Under the pieces are notes generated by a model. It was not told the DNA's origin. It saw only the letters and a program-made list of their open reading frames with translations, and ran no database searches. Below, one piece after another: positions 49,350 to 63,002 of a DNA stretch of 64,000 nt. The DNA is from Ulota crispa. Taxonomy: Eukaryota; Streptophyta; Bryopsida; Orthotrichales; Orthotrichaceae. The position numbers and the translations under genes are program-made. Within the stretch, counting starts at the first letter, position 1; the number at the start of each line of letters is the position of its first letter. The stretch covers positions 2,604,001 through 2,668,000 of the forward strand of contig OY987247.1 in NCBI GenBank assembly GCA_963920765.1, given 5' to 3'.

Positions 49350-49739
49350 TTAACCCCTAAACGCTCACAAGGACATTTTTGGTCCTTTGGCCTTGAAAAA
49401 ACAATTTGTACAATAGAAAAAAGTCATTTTTAATTTGTTTTTTTTCCAAAGTGACCGTAAACACATGATCCATCATAGAAGGCAAATAACAATCTTATCA
49501 AATACATTCATATTTTTAAGTAACCCAAATTGTGAGAAAATTCAAAATCACAGTGTTGGGTCCCAAGCTGCCATTTTTAAAAATTTCATGAGGTTGGCAT
49601 GCACTATTGACTTTTGAAACTTTTAGAAGCAATACTATTGGTGCCCATCAACCAAAACATCGTTGAAGCTACAGTATAAATACTGTTGAAGCTACAGTGT
49701 GGGCATGCCACAGCCACTGAGTAGTCCTTTAAGGGTTAA
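49350..49739. mobile_element. TTAA-class MITE (390 bp)
   Basis: TTAACCCCTAAACGCTCAC to GTCCTTTAAGGGTTAA. The interior shares phrases with 1800-2100 (around CAAAATACA... TTTTTAGGTGAC and GGTCCCATGCTGCC). Confidence 0.7.
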
Positions 49740-49926
49740 TGAAAACCCATTGTGTCTTTTTATAGAATATATTGTTTCAATTATCTTAAAGCTTATGTCT
49801 AATGCTACTCAAACAAGTAACTTAAAAAACAATTCTACTAAGTTCCTACTTTTATCAACCATTTTTGTTTAAATTTTTGTTTAAATTTTTATTCAATAAA
49901 CCCAAAAGCACTTGTTAAAACTAGTA

Positions 49927-50102
49927 CACTGGTGCCTCGATAAGATGAAGGTATCTGGAGAGCATGTTCATTTTGTGTAAGAAAAGCATTCATTGTAACC
50001 AAACACATCTTGTGTAGCTTCCCAACCGCATGGGACACTCATCTCTGTCATCTTAGCTAAGCAATTTTTCTTATAAAGATTCATCTTAAAGAGGCACTAC
50101 TG
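49927..50102. mobile_element. pogo/Emigrant-like MITE, copy 3
   Basis: A 176-bp element flanked by TA, with ends CACTGGTGCCTCGATAAG and CTTAAAGAGGCACTACTG. Confidence 0.7.
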
Positions 50103-50875
50103 TAATGCTTGTTTTTGTTTGTGATTATAAAACATGCCAAATAAAAGTTAAATAATTAGAAAAACTTTCTTTCCTTGTTTCTTTATCATTATGTCGCATA
50201 AAATAAGTATTAAATAAATGTAGTATTGCATTGTAATTGTGCAACGTTGAATTTCTTTAAATCAGGACGTGTTTTTAGGATTATCATTAATCCATTGATT
50301 TCTTTGCAGAAATTCTAAAATTGAGGACTTGAGCTTGCATTCATTGAACGTAAAATTTCTGGTTTCATTTTTTTCTTGAAGAGTTGCGTGTCAAATACTA
50401 AATATGTACATATTTAGAATCTTTTGTAAATAATAAAGCTTCTCATTCAGATTTAATTAAGCATGAAATCAGTTTTTGTATTATCCATTGTAGATCACAA
50501 TACTATGCATGCTATTATGCATGCTATTAACTATACGGGAGAAAATCATCAAAGATTTTATTTGAAGAAATAATACAAACCTAGAGGTGATGTGACCATC
50601 ATGGACACCAATTTTTATTTCCTTAAATATAAAAAGATAAATTTAGAAGGTTGAAATTTTCAGTCATAACCTTTTTCAAATTTTGGTTATTTTTCTATAG
50701 TTTTTTTATAATAAATTTGTTAAACCATATAGTATGGAAACTTAAATAAATTTGAATTTTTCTTATTAGCTAGAGGATTATTTATTTTAGTTTATGATTG
50801 ATTTTTGGATTCTAATATAGGATTTTGTAAAACTGCTTCATACGGATAAAATGCAAATATAAGTGATTGTGCACA

Positions 50876-51862
50876 ATGACAAGTTCTGAAGAAGAAGAAG
50901 GTATTCAAATTCAAAATTATGTTGAAGAAGATTCACAATCAAGATTAAGTAAAGTCTCATTTTCTCCAAATGTTGAAGACACTAAATTATCGGAAACTTG
51001 GCATCAAATGCCTCAAGATGAAATTGTAAGATATGATTCGGCATACTTTGAAAAACCTAATGAATCTTTTCAACAACAAAGTATTGGAATACTACAACAA
51101 GATATCTTTCTAAAGCAACAATCTCCAAGTTTTAGTGTTGATGAAAATTATAATATGAGTGTTCCATTACAAGTTCAAGAATCTTACTTTCTTAAAAGAT
51201 CAAGTCATAGTCAATCATTAGATCCAACAAATGCTTCTACTTCTTTCCAAGAACCATCACAAAGTCTTAAGTTGGAATCTAATGAGGAAATACAAAATGG
51301 TGATTTCCATAATAACATAGATCAATTATCAAATCCACTAGAATTTAGTCAAAAAGTTGGAGTTGAAAATTTGAACAATTTGAATCTAACTAATGAACCA
51401 AGAGGTCAAATTCCTTTTCAATTGCAAGCAAACAAGGGTAAATCTCCTCTAAGCTTGTCAATTTTCAAAGAAACAAGTCAACAAAGAATTTCACCTTCAC
51501 TTCAAATATCACAAAACCCTATGCAATTTCAAAACCAAGATTCAAAACTCAACATGAATGTTGTTTCCAACAATGACCACCTAGGCAAAAATGAAAAACC
51601 CATCTTTCTTAAATGTTTTTTGCAAGGAGATGATAGCAACCAAAATTCTTTCCAAAATGAGGACTTGAAAAACCTTTATCTTTCTGATAATTCAACAAGT
51701 AAATATATGGGAAGCAATAATTTGCAGGAAAAGAAGTATAGTCACTATAGTGTCGTTTTATCAAATTTAAGGTGGATTCAAAAACTAATTATAATTCCAT
51801 CAAAACATGGAGGTTGTCATGACATCACATCTACAGTAATGATCATTGACATTGAATTTTGA
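50876..51862 (+). CDS. Orphan Gln/Asn/Ser-rich protein, 328 residues
   Basis: A single open frame of 328 codons from ATG (50876) to TGA in a region of about 30% GC, where stops should occur every few dozen codons, so it is very likely coding or recently coding. It opens with an acidic patch (MTSSEEEEGIQIQ) and continues as low-complexity, hydrophilic sequence rich in Gln, Asn, Ser and Glu with short motifs such as LSNPLEF, SLKLESNEE and FLQGDDSNQNSF. There are no membrane segments, Cys/His metal clusters or catalytic signatures. Codons end in A/T like the background, unlike the GC-rich USP exons. The last 40 residues (SVVLSNLRWIQKLIIIPSKH) are more hydrophobic and may be read-through past a missed splice donor. 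The family is unknown; it could be a disordered regulator or a gene fragment. Confidence 0.5.
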   Translation: MTSSEEEEGIQIQNYVEEDSQSRLSKVSFSPNVEDTKLSETWHQMPQDEIVRYDSAYFEKPNESFQQQSIGILQQDIFLKQQSPSFSVDENYNMSVPLQVQESYFLKRSSHSQSLDPTNASTSFQEPSQSLKLESNEEIQNGDFHNNIDQLSNPLEFSQKVGVENLNNLNLTNEPRGQIPFQLQANKGKSPLSLSIFKETSQQRISPSLQISQNPMQFQNQDSKLNMNVVSNNDHLGKNEKPIFLKCFLQGDDSNQNSFQNEDLKNLYLSDNSTSKYMGSNNLQEKKYSHYSVVLSNLRWIQKLIIIPSKHGGCHDITSTVMIIDIEF

Positions 51863-52621
51863 AAATTGAGTTTTTAATATTCTTCTTCATAATAAAACAG
51901 CTTAAAATCTTTAAAAATTTCAATTTTCAAATCTACAATCATCAAATTTGAATTTATTTAGTGTGTAGTATTAAAAAGACTTGAATGGTTTTCTCTTACA
52001 TAAATTTTATTGTTGGTCTTTTTCATCTTTAGCACTTGTAACTAGTTTCTTGTATGTGTAACAACATATAGTATGGATCAATGGTGTTTTGTTTTATTTT
52101 AATCTATAGAATTCAAGATCTTCATTGGTTGATGAAATCCGATGTGTTTTAGTAGCTTCTAATATTGAAAAGATACAATAAAACATAAAATATTGCAGCT
52201 CTTGTGGCATCTACAAAAAGAATTGATGTACTTTAAGTGTGGCCTTGCTCAAATATTTTGTAAGCAATTTTTTCTTTTCCATCAACATATATTTAAGTTT
52301 TGTGTTTATCTAAAGTCCACGTGAAAGATTGATTTGCGTATTAACTTTCGAATCATTTATCAAATAGGTAATTCTCTCAATATAATATCCAATTTAATTT
52401 AAATGCACGATTTTTAAATAAAATTAGGAGATATAAAAAATGTAACAAAACTTTCAATAAGGAACACATTCATCAATTTAGCTTGTATTTTATGCATTAT
52501 ACAACTCATCTGTTCCTTGAATCTCCAAGTCAATGAAGAAATATACTCAAATACTGTAATTTATTTTTTCCAATTTTTTATTATTTTTTCACATTTAGTC
52601 TATAGAAATCATAAAAAGTGA

Positions 52622-53557
52622 TTAACCCCTAAAGAACCATTGTCCCTTCAAGGTCAAGTTGGACTTTGGTCATGTACCTATGGTTAAACTACTTTGAGTG
52701 ATTTTTTGAAACTTTTATTGAAGGTGGGGAATTCAAAGATCTATGTGGGCATCTAATTTTTTCTTCATTTTGACATTTGATGAAAAAGTTATGCATGAAT
52801 TTACAAAAATTTGGGGAGGACTTCCCATCCAAGCAGCCCAAAAACTTTTTTAAAACTTACATTTAAAAAAAATAAAAACTCAAAATTGGTTATTTAGATT
52901 TTTTGTATGTGAGAAGTTTTGAATCATTCAATTTCAATCAATGAGATGAAAGTTATGAGAAGTTTTTGTTTGCTGGCAATTATGGATTCTCTATTCTAAA
53001 ATAAACTTTGAAGTCCTTTTTTTCACTCAATTTTCAATATTTTGGAAAAAAAATTTAACCAAAGAAAGTGGATTTTTTATCACAACATTACATCTGCTTG
53101 GATTTGCATTTTTCATTTCAATAAATAAATTCTTAGCAATTTAGTGCTTTGACTCATTCTCTACTTCTTTTTATTTACTTTTTTATCTCACGTGTTGTAT
53201 AATTCCAATTGATTTGAAAATTCTCCCACACATACCTAACTTGATCTCCTACATGGAAAAAATAAAGTGCAACTTTGGGTAGAAATTTTTTTTTGTTGCA
53301 AGAGTGGTCAAAGGCATATGAAATTTTTGGGCAACATGGAAAAAACCTTTTTTTTTCATTTTAGATGTAAATATCTCAATCCTCTCCATCTGGAATGAGC
53401 TGATTTTTTTCCCACAAGTACCTCTTCTAGTTTGCGGCAAGATCCTATGGTTGGATTTCCCAAAAACAAAATACAAAATCCATTTTTACTAAACCTCCTA
53501 GAAGTGGCAGTTTTTAGTGATTTTCACAAAAAAAAGGATTAGTCCTTTAGGGGTTAA
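52622..53557 (+). mobile_element. TTAA-class MITE, GGACCATTG subfamily (936 bp)
   Basis: TTAACCCCTAAAGAACCATT to TAGTCCTTTAGGGGTTAA, with the full subfamily interior. Confidence 0.85.
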
Positions 53558-56500
53558 ACAAAATTTATTACGTTAAGTTTCTTAATTTCAACATGTTGAG
53601 AATTGAATAATATTTAAAACATTTAACTTCTAAGTCAATATTAAGCAAGCAATTTACAATTGCTACATCTTTGAGCTCAAAACAACCTTTTTCTTAAAGT
53701 TACAAATGTTTTTCCATGTATACTATTGCACTAATAAAGTATGCATATTTTGCAAAGTAACACTCTTATGAGAATGTTTGAAGTGAAAAAACACAAAGTG
53801 TTTAGTATACTTCTATAACTAAAAACCTACTATTATAGTAGATTCATGATATCATTTTTTCAAAACATTTTTTGATTTGGAAAAAACTAACTATAAAATA
53901 TCAACAAAAAGTAAAATTTGAATGAAATTTACAACCTTAACCAGCATTCAAAACTATAATATCTTCAAACGATTTGATGCAATATAATTAAGAAATTTGT
54001 AATGAAATACACAACAATTCATCAGTAACTTTAATGTCTTCTTTGTTTCAAACAACCTATGAAGAAGTAAGTTCAAGATTTGTTTTTATTGATGTGTATA
54101 ATTATTTCACATTTCAATACAATTCCTCAAGAACTCAGGAGCTAATACTTTGAAATTGTTGAGTTATTATTTTTTTAATTCATTACAAGAAAAGGATCTC
54201 ATTTTAGACCTTCTCAAATGATGCATAAAAAAACAATGAATATACATTTTGACACTCTTTTTGTATGGTGTTTAACATATTTTATAAAACCAATTCAAAT
54301 AATCAAAAACAAAAGTTTTTTGTGCTTGTTGATTTCAAAAAAAAATTGTGCTTGTCGATTTCAAGAATCTAAAATTTATTCTTGAATTCAAATGTCATTT
54401 GTGCTTTTGAATTGTGTCGAAAAGAAATACCAAAATGATTGTACTAAAGGCAAAGATAGGTTTTTGGTATTGGGATAGACAGTACAACATACAAATGCTT
54501 CTTTAGAAATACACAAAAAGCACAATGCCAGTTCAACTAAAAAGACTTCAAATGCTTTTGGGAAACAAGTAAATACAAACTCAAGATATACGTTATTTTG
54601 TTTTAGATGTTTTAAGAGCTACAATAAATAAATATTTTTCATTATTTCAAAAATTATAATGCTTAACACCCTTATTTTTATTCTAACAAGTTGTTGTTTA
54701 ATTTTAATAGGATTCAAAATTCAAAGATTTTGGATATAGTGAAGGTGAAACACCTTTTTGTTCATGAACAGTCTATGAGTTTAATCTATTAAATTTGAGG
54801 ATTGCCCAAATATAAAACTACCAAAAAAAACTTTATAAAATGTTTTTCTAAAAATGATCATCTTTGTTCTAAACTAGTAATACAAAATATCATAAGGAAT
54901 GTCAATTAAATTGATAGAGTGTGGAATTAGTCGTGGAAATAGAATAGTTATTAGGTGCAAAGATGCTCCTAAATATCAACCTAAATTTTAATGCTTTTTT
55001 GCTTCAATGATTTAAACATCTAAGTAAAACTATCGTATTTAAGAAATCAAAATATGTATCACAAATGTTTACTTTAATCTTGGTTTGCCTTAATTTCTTT
55101 AGGCACAAATGCTGCACGAACATACATTAACTCAACAACCTCTGGATGTTCAATAACGTGTGTAGACTTTCTACACTTATTTTTAATTGCATATTCTTCT
55201 TTGATGATTTGTATGTTTTAAACTCAAATATTTGTATTGTGTTGACCATAATGTGATCATAAAATGTTAGACATGTTTATTTATTATTAGAAGCAATGAT
55301 TTGTATTCTTAATAATAATTTATTTTCATTCACGAGCAAAAGTTAGAAGGCAGATTTGATCTATTTATTTTTAGTAATTAATAATTAAATCATAATAGTT
55401 ATGGAGAAAATTAATTAAACTACTTATGGAATGAATCTTGGTTGACTTTTAGCAACTTTACTAAATTTTAAAAAATGCGTAATTGATAATCACAATTGAG
55501 CATTACAATCAAACAACTAACATTTTGTTTTGCTCACTTCTGGGATTTCTTTTTTTTCCGTTGTAAAAACTTCTTTCCATTCATGTTGTAATAAAAGTAA
55601 AACCGTGCTTCAAAACTTTAGATACAAACTGACATAAAAAATAGTTTTTGTTAAAACTTGTTTCAGGCTAGAATGTTGTTACAAGATATTCTTCTGTAAT
55701 ATGTTAACATTTGAATTTAGTGAATACATGTTAATGGTGTGTCTTAAGCCTTTAGGGTTCTTCAGGTGTTTCAAACTTTTAAAATGTGAAGGTATCAACA
55801 AAATGCAATGTAACATTGCAATCTGATGATGATCTGAAATATAGTTTTTTGTTTCTCTTGTGGATTGTCTTTGTAAGGTTCAACCTACCATATTTGCTAA
55901 TCATAACTTTCTCAACACATAAAAGTTTAACCAACAAAGTTTCAAATCTTTATAGTTGAGTTGAAAACTAACTACAAGTTGGATAGGCTTAGACAAGGAA
56001 AATGCTATTCACAACATTTTTGGCTTTTCAAAATTCATGAAATCATTGATGGGTTCCACATTTGTACAATATTGTGGCTTGTTTTATTGCTCAAACATAT
56101 CCCTTTAAAGACCACACTCATTTTCACAAAATCCACTAAAAACAAGGGCTGTAAGCTTAGATGTGCAATTAACTCAAATATGGATCCATTTTTAGTAATC
56201 CAATTGTACAAATAGGAAATCTACCTTGTTCACTTTAAAGTACCAAAATTTTAGCTAGATCTACTGTTGGAGGTGAAACATTATAATGATTGAGCAAGCC
56301 GCATGAGGAAAATCTCTAGTGTTTCATGCTTGTGTGGTTTTGAATGATACCGCTTCATGCAAGCTTTGATTGAAAAGAGCCTTACATTTCTAGAAAGCAA
56401 GGTTTTCCACCTTTTCAACAAGACTAGTTTCACACAAAATAGACAAAAATAGCAATCACATGGTGTAGCTAAGTGGACATAAAGGGTCAAAAAACCCACT

Positions 56501-59500
56501 TTCTTTGCTACCCTAAAACAATTCTACAAGAAATTTGATCATTGTTATGGAAAATCCAATCGGTGAAAGCAATCAAGAATTGGCCTTAAATGTAGGATGA
56601 CGTATTTTAAAGCCAAAATGACAACACCATTTGAGTAGATCTTCAAATTCTACAATTATACTACTACCGTATAGGAAAACAATACAAGCGTATTTCTTAA
56701 GCAATTTGATTTTTTTAAAATTATGCAATTGAAATTAGACATTCTTCTTGCCTAATTGATGTATTGTGTTGTTGCTTTGATCCATCTTTTGACAAATAAT
56801 GGATACGTATTTTGAAGCCATGCCGTATAAACATCATTATTTGTCAACTCACATACCCAATTGCATTGTTATATTTTTAGATGGATGCAAAATTCTTGTG
56901 ATCACATGCGTACTTCAAGACCAAATTCCAAATAATTGAGCAATTCAACCTACATGCCAAAAACCACTCCAAGCGACCAAAATATGGTTGCGTGGTCCTT
57001 AAAAGGATATGTGTGGGCCTAGGGTGAAAAAGCATAGATTTTTTCTTGTACAAGAACAAAAATGAAAATTTTCCCCTATTTTGGAGTAGATCGATTTTGT
57101 CTCCTTGCGTTATTTAAGACTAAAATCAAGGTCTTTGAACCCAAACATGAATTCAAAACTTCCTAATTCTATTGTTTAATAGTAAATTTCTAAAATTCAT
57201 GTGTTAAACTAGATAAAAATCTAAGTCTTCCCACATAGGCTCGCAATAACATGTAAACAGAATACCAGGCCCAGTATTAATTGTTATCCCAAGATAGTTG
57301 AACAAAAACTTGTTTAAAACATTCAACAAAATTTTGAGCTCATTTATGAGTATGCACTCTTTAAGCCCGTTCTAAAGTCACTCACTTGGTTTGTGTTCCA
57401 CATTTTCTCACTTCCACTTCAATTCTTGGCCAAATTATTGAGAAAATTTATATAAACATGTAGCTTTGCTTTAGCTCCTAGTTGTTGAAATAAAATAAAA
57501 TAGGTTACATAGTTATTTGTGTATTTTTTCCAATAAAAATTCCAAATTTATTTTGGAGGAATAAAGCAAGCTATACAAAATCTTAGTCACTCCAGGTTAC
57601 GTGCACATGTATTATTCTCAAAAATGGGCCAACTAATTAAAAGTGACAAAGCAAGTTGTACATTCTTTTATTGCTTTGCCTATCCAGCTTGTAATTGCAG
57701 TTTTCACAGTATTGTTACTATGGATGTGGCACTTGAAATTTTGGTCAAGATTTTTTTTAATCAAACAAAGTATTCATTTTTTAAATTAGAAAACATTTTT
57801 ATCCGTTATTCCTAGTAAATTTGTATTGGTGCATGCCTCTTCTAGATTAAAAGTTTAGAGTATATCCCATAGCACACTACAACAATGTTCGGATAAGGTC
57901 AGCCTTTGTAAGAGAAATGTTTGGAAGTGTCAAGGTTCCACTTTTTTTTTTTTGTGTTATGGGCCCAATTCAATGGATTAGGAAATAAAAAACAGATTAT
58001 CAAAAGACAAAAAATTGTGATGAAAATACACACATCATTATTTATAACAAACAACTCGACTAAATTTCATTGATGTTTTAAAAACTGTTACATTAGTATT
58101 ACAAGAAAATTTTGATTTATTTGTATTTGATGCAGAATACCTATTACAGATGGATCCTTCAACATTGGACCACAACAAGTTAATACTATTTCTTATTAAA
58201 ATGATGATGAGATCATGAATTTAAGTACATTCATGTGCACTAGTTTCTTTTTTTGATACTCTATAGAAACAATAAAACTTTCAATGTTTTATACTTTACC
58301 TATAGATAACTGTATTGGAGTATAAACCAATAACATATATAGTTTTATAAGAAATCTACAAAAAAAAAATACAAAATCAATTGTGTTCGCATCCAAATTG
58401 TTTAAAGTACCCTAAGGGTTTTTCTCGAATTTCAAATTTTAAGTTATCACTTATTTAGATAGCAATACAATGAATTGTAAAACTGTGGCACTAATGTTTT
58501 TGTGTATTGATTCTAAGAAGTAGATGATACCCATGTTCATTGGTTACCATAGATCTTGATGCTTGTTTCTTAAGTTATATTTCTTTTAAACTTTGATCCA
58601 CCAAAAACTATATGCGCACTCATTTTTATGCTTTAGCATATATATAAGTCTCCAGGTTTGAGACTTTTTAATAAAATTTCAACAGACGAAATCAAATAAC
58701 ATTTATGTATATTTACAATAGAAAGATATTTGGTAATGATCTTGTTATGATTTTAAAACTTGATTGTTTTTTAAATTTCAGGCAATATGGTTGTACGAAC
58801 ATGAAAGTTTCAATATTGATTATAATATTATTGTGACTATTAACGGTGAGATAGGTAATAGTTGTGCTGGGATGTCTAAATGAATTGAACCATAAAGGGC
58901 TTTGCACAAAATTAAGCAATGATGTTATTTATAGAACATGGCATTATGGCGTTAAGAAATTAAAATAGGTGCAAGATTGTTCAAAACATTAAAATTTATT
59001 TTGATAGAAATTTGCAAAATTCCTGGAAAAAGTGGAGGATGATTAAATAAGATATTACTCATAGCAAGACCAATAAGAAATTAAGCTACTAATAAAATAA
59101 AAATTATGAGCTCTTATTGTTTCAAAAAATTGTATTTCACATCACAAGTGAAAAATGCATTAATATAAATGCTTTTTCTTTTAGGAATTGCTAAATTCAC
59201 CAAGGTGCGTCATGTTTAGGAAATTCTTAAAGAAAATAAGAGCAAATTTTTTATTTATAGGATGACCATTTCATGATGATGGCAAACGTACTCCACTATT
59301 TCCTTTTTTATTTTTTTAATTTACTCTTCTCTTTCTTCTCTCTATTATTTGTTTTAATCTTCATTATTTAGAATATGTATAATCCTAAAATAAGTATGTT
59401 TGTCATTATCATTTATTAAATATCCAATAAATATGAAATTTGTTCTTCTTTTCTTAAAAAAAACTCCTAAACATGGTGCAATGTGGTGAAATTAGCAAAA

Positions 59501-60176
59501 AGTGTGTTGAACTTAGCAATTCCCTTTCTCAAAAATTCTATAAAAATCATTACGTGCTCACATTTAATAGCATTTGTGATTATGAGCACATGACTATAAT
59601 GTGAAGATTGATGTTTTCTGTATTTTTCTAAACGGATGTTTAACAATCATGACTATGTATATGCAAAATTATAAAAACCATACATATTAATTTATTATTT
59701 TTATTAATGAGTTATATATCTGGTATTTTTAGCAATAAGTGAATCATAACCTTTACTACGATGAATAGTTATTTAAATAAATAAAAAATTGCTTGACATC
59801 AGATTTCAATGACTTCCATGATCTTTATATCATTTTAAATCTATTTTTTTAAATTTATATAAATTTTATAATAATTGACAATCTCCTGATTCGATTGCAA
59901 TATTTCAAATACACATATGCTAACTAATAGAATAAAAAAACTGTTTTTATTTTTATGTAAATTTATCTGTTATGCAAAGAAAATTTCTAAAGTTAACATT
60001 GAACTTAAATCACACCAAATTTAATTCAGCTCATCTTCTTTTGTGTGCTGTGTTTATGATCTTTATTTCTCTAAGTTCTTGGGGAAGATATCACTTAGGA
60101 TCCAAAACATGATAATTGACACTTTAAAAATGATAATAATAACAATCAAAATTAAAATTAAAACTTGAATATCTCT
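53558..60176. other. AT-rich intergenic, 6.6 kb, no gene recognised
   Basis: Very AT-rich, with frames of at most 84 codons. A half-element at about 57880-57940 (CAATGTTCGGATAAGGTC) resembles the pogo-like family. Nothing else is identifiable. Confidence 0.45.
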
Positions 60177-61114
60177 TTAACCCCTCAAGGACCAAGACTT
60201 TTTTTTTGTGAAAGTCACTAAAAACTATCACTTTTGGGGGAATATGTAGAAAGGTAGATTTTTTTTTGGGAAATCTAACTGGAAAAACTTGCCCTAGACT
60301 CTCAGATGTACTTGTGGAAAAAAATCAACTCATTCTAGTTGTAGAGGAGTGAGATATTGACATTTGAAATGAGAAAAAAAGTTTTTTCCGTGCTGCCCAA
60401 AAAATTCACAAGCCTTTGACCACTCCTATCAAAGAAATTGCTCCACGCAAAGTTGAGGTTTATTTTTTCCATGTAAAAGACCAAGCTAGGTAAGTGGGAG
60501 AGAATTTTCAGATGAATTGGAGGTGCAAATCATACTTTGTAAAATCTTGCAATGCTGTAAAGCCATGCAATTTGCATATACACTAGGCAAAGTTGTAGGA
60601 TATATGTAAAATTCAGAAATTTGAATTACTTTGATCCAAAAGGTGAAAAGCAAGGAATCTTAGTCTACTACAACCTGAAAAAAAGAAAATTCAAAAAATA
60701 AATACACAAAGAGCTCAAAAAAGTAAAGCACCAAATTTTACAAGGGGTGGAAAGAATGGAGGTTTGGGAGTCCCATACCTAACGGCAAACTAAAACTTCT
60801 CACTTATTAATCAAAATTGAATGTTTAAAAGCTTATTATATATACATATATCTACAAAACCAATTTCAGATTTTTATTTTAAAAAAGGAATTAAAAAAAA
60901 AATTGGACTACCCACCCTTCTCCATTTTTCAGAAATTCATGCATCATTTCTTCAATAAATGTTGGAATGAAGAGAAAATGAGATGCCCATGTAAATCTTT
61001 AAATTCCCCATCTTCCATAAAAATTTCAAAAAATCATAAAAAATAATATAGCCATAGGTACATGCCCAAAATTCCATTTGTTTTTAGAAGGGACAATGGT
61101 CCTTTAGGAATTAA
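60177..61114 (-). mobile_element. TTAA-class MITE, GGACCATTG subfamily, reverse orientation (938 bp)
   Basis: TTAACCCCTCAAGGACCAAG to CAATGGTCCTTTAGGAATTAA. The interior is that of the subfamily in reverse orientation. Confidence 0.85.
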
Positions 61115-61771
61115 CTTGAGAAATGCAGGGTTGGAGTGGAAATTTCTCAAAATCCAATTTCCCTTTACCTCAAGGGAAAAGGTTCCAAGAGTATTTAAAG
61201 GCAATGTGCAAGATCTTCAAGACTCTTTACTTGAATCTCTACCTTGGTGAGTAATAATCATACAAAACCAAATGACACTTGAGGGGTACGTACATAGGGT
61301 CCATTGGTCCAATACATACATGAAGTTCTCCATATTGAAATTTGATCAATTTTTTTTCAAAGTTTTGTAAATATCGTGTATACTTATTTTTATATCTAAT
61401 ATTTATCTTCATAATGTAGATTTAAATTATCAATTACAATGGACTTGAAGAAAGGAAAAATACTTGGCAATAGTTTAAGCTAAGTGTGAGCCCTTGGATT
61501 AACACCAATGTCTCCCAAGTTAAATTTTTGGGAAAGATGTTAACTTTTAGATCATTTTTTGGAAGAAAAATATCAAAATAATAAATAAAAACAAATAGAG
61601 TAGTTGGCTTGCAATAAACTGTACACCCTATGCTAAATTACATTATTTTTTTAATATTTACTGTTAATTATGAATTTTTAGGCAGTGAAAGGGAAATTCC
61701 CAGCGGACCCTTGGTACCAGCAGCAAAAGGAGATTAGTTAGATCCTTGCTTGCTTTTGCTTCTACTTTTAC

Positions 61772-62160
61772 CTTTAAGTCTTATCTGGGTCTGAAGCATG
61801 TAGATAGATCTCGCTCTGTCTGAAATAGGCAGTGGGCTTTTCATGGAATCTCAATGGGATTCACCTTTTTATTATAATTCATATCTGCGTTTAAAACAAG
61901 CAAATAGGCCCTATTGTGTCTGGATTAGGCAGTTAGGTTTTTTTAGAAAACCTCGGTAAGGTTCTCCTGTTATCTTTAAGTCCTTTTTGCGTCCAAAACA
62001 TGCAAATAGGCCTCGTTGTGTCTGAAGCAGGCAGTAGGGTTTTAAAAATCTCGATGATGTTCCCCTTTTTATTTGGAGTCCCATACTACATCCAAATCAG
62101 GCAGATGGACCCTATACTGCGTCTGAATTGGGCAATTGGAATTTGAGAGACAATCACTCT
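61772..62160 (+). repeat. Imperfect tandem repeat, unit about 100 bp, four copies
   Basis: Four diverged copies at spacings of about 100, 102 and 99 bp. Shared landmarks are GCGTC(C/T)AAAACA, GCAAATAGGCC, TGTGTCTGAA, AGGCAGTAGG and CTCGGTAAGGTTC-like sequence. It lies upstream of the LTR-like promoter and may belong to the same element. Confidence 0.7.
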
Positions 62161-63002
62161 ATTAGGGTTAGGATACAATGGCGCGAGAAGGTGCCAAGAC
62201 GTCGGCAGCGACTTATGGGACTTGATTTTGGCGTTTATTGAAGATTTGGCGACAGTGTAGGCCATTTGGAAGACAATTGAGCAGGATCTGATGATTCAGC
62301 CATTGACTTTCAAAGATCCAACAAAGATATGATAGAAGACCCCTGTGGGTTGTACCAAGAAAATTCTTGGGTCAATCTGAGTTGCAGACTACCTCGATCC
62401 AAGCGGTCAAAGAGTCTGATTTGGGATTTAAAAGCCCTAGAAATTAGGCAAGTGGGCGTAAAATCTTGCCAAAATTTGGAGCAGCATTAGATAGGGCCCT
62501 AAACATTTCCAACAAGTTTCAAAAAATTCCGATAGCAAGAACTTCCTCGGCGGCCGATAGTGATTGAAAGATGGACATTGACTGCGGTTTCAAGCGACGT
62601 CGGCGACCAAATCAAGCAAGAGATGGGAGTTTTTTTAACTCCCACAACCCTTTTGAAGACCATGGTGAAGTTGGTTTTGAAATCAGAGGTAAAAGTATTT
62701 ACCTTAGATTTTCCGCGAATTTTGCTTAAACCGTCACTAATTAGTAAAAAAGAACCTAAAAATCAGAATTAGGAAAGTTTTATACAAAAATCAATTAATT
62801 CAGGCAATCTGGAGCCAATGGCACCATTCACAAGAGATTTGGAGCATTTCTCCAAAATTTAGCCTAGATCAGTCCATTTTAGTGGTTTTTAATAGTTTTA
62901 AATAATTCAAAATAGGAAAATAAATTATAGGGTTGTTAGATTTTGACCTAGAGTAGGGTTGTTATGTAAGGACCCTAGGTTGGGTAGAGAATGAGGCATA
63001 AG

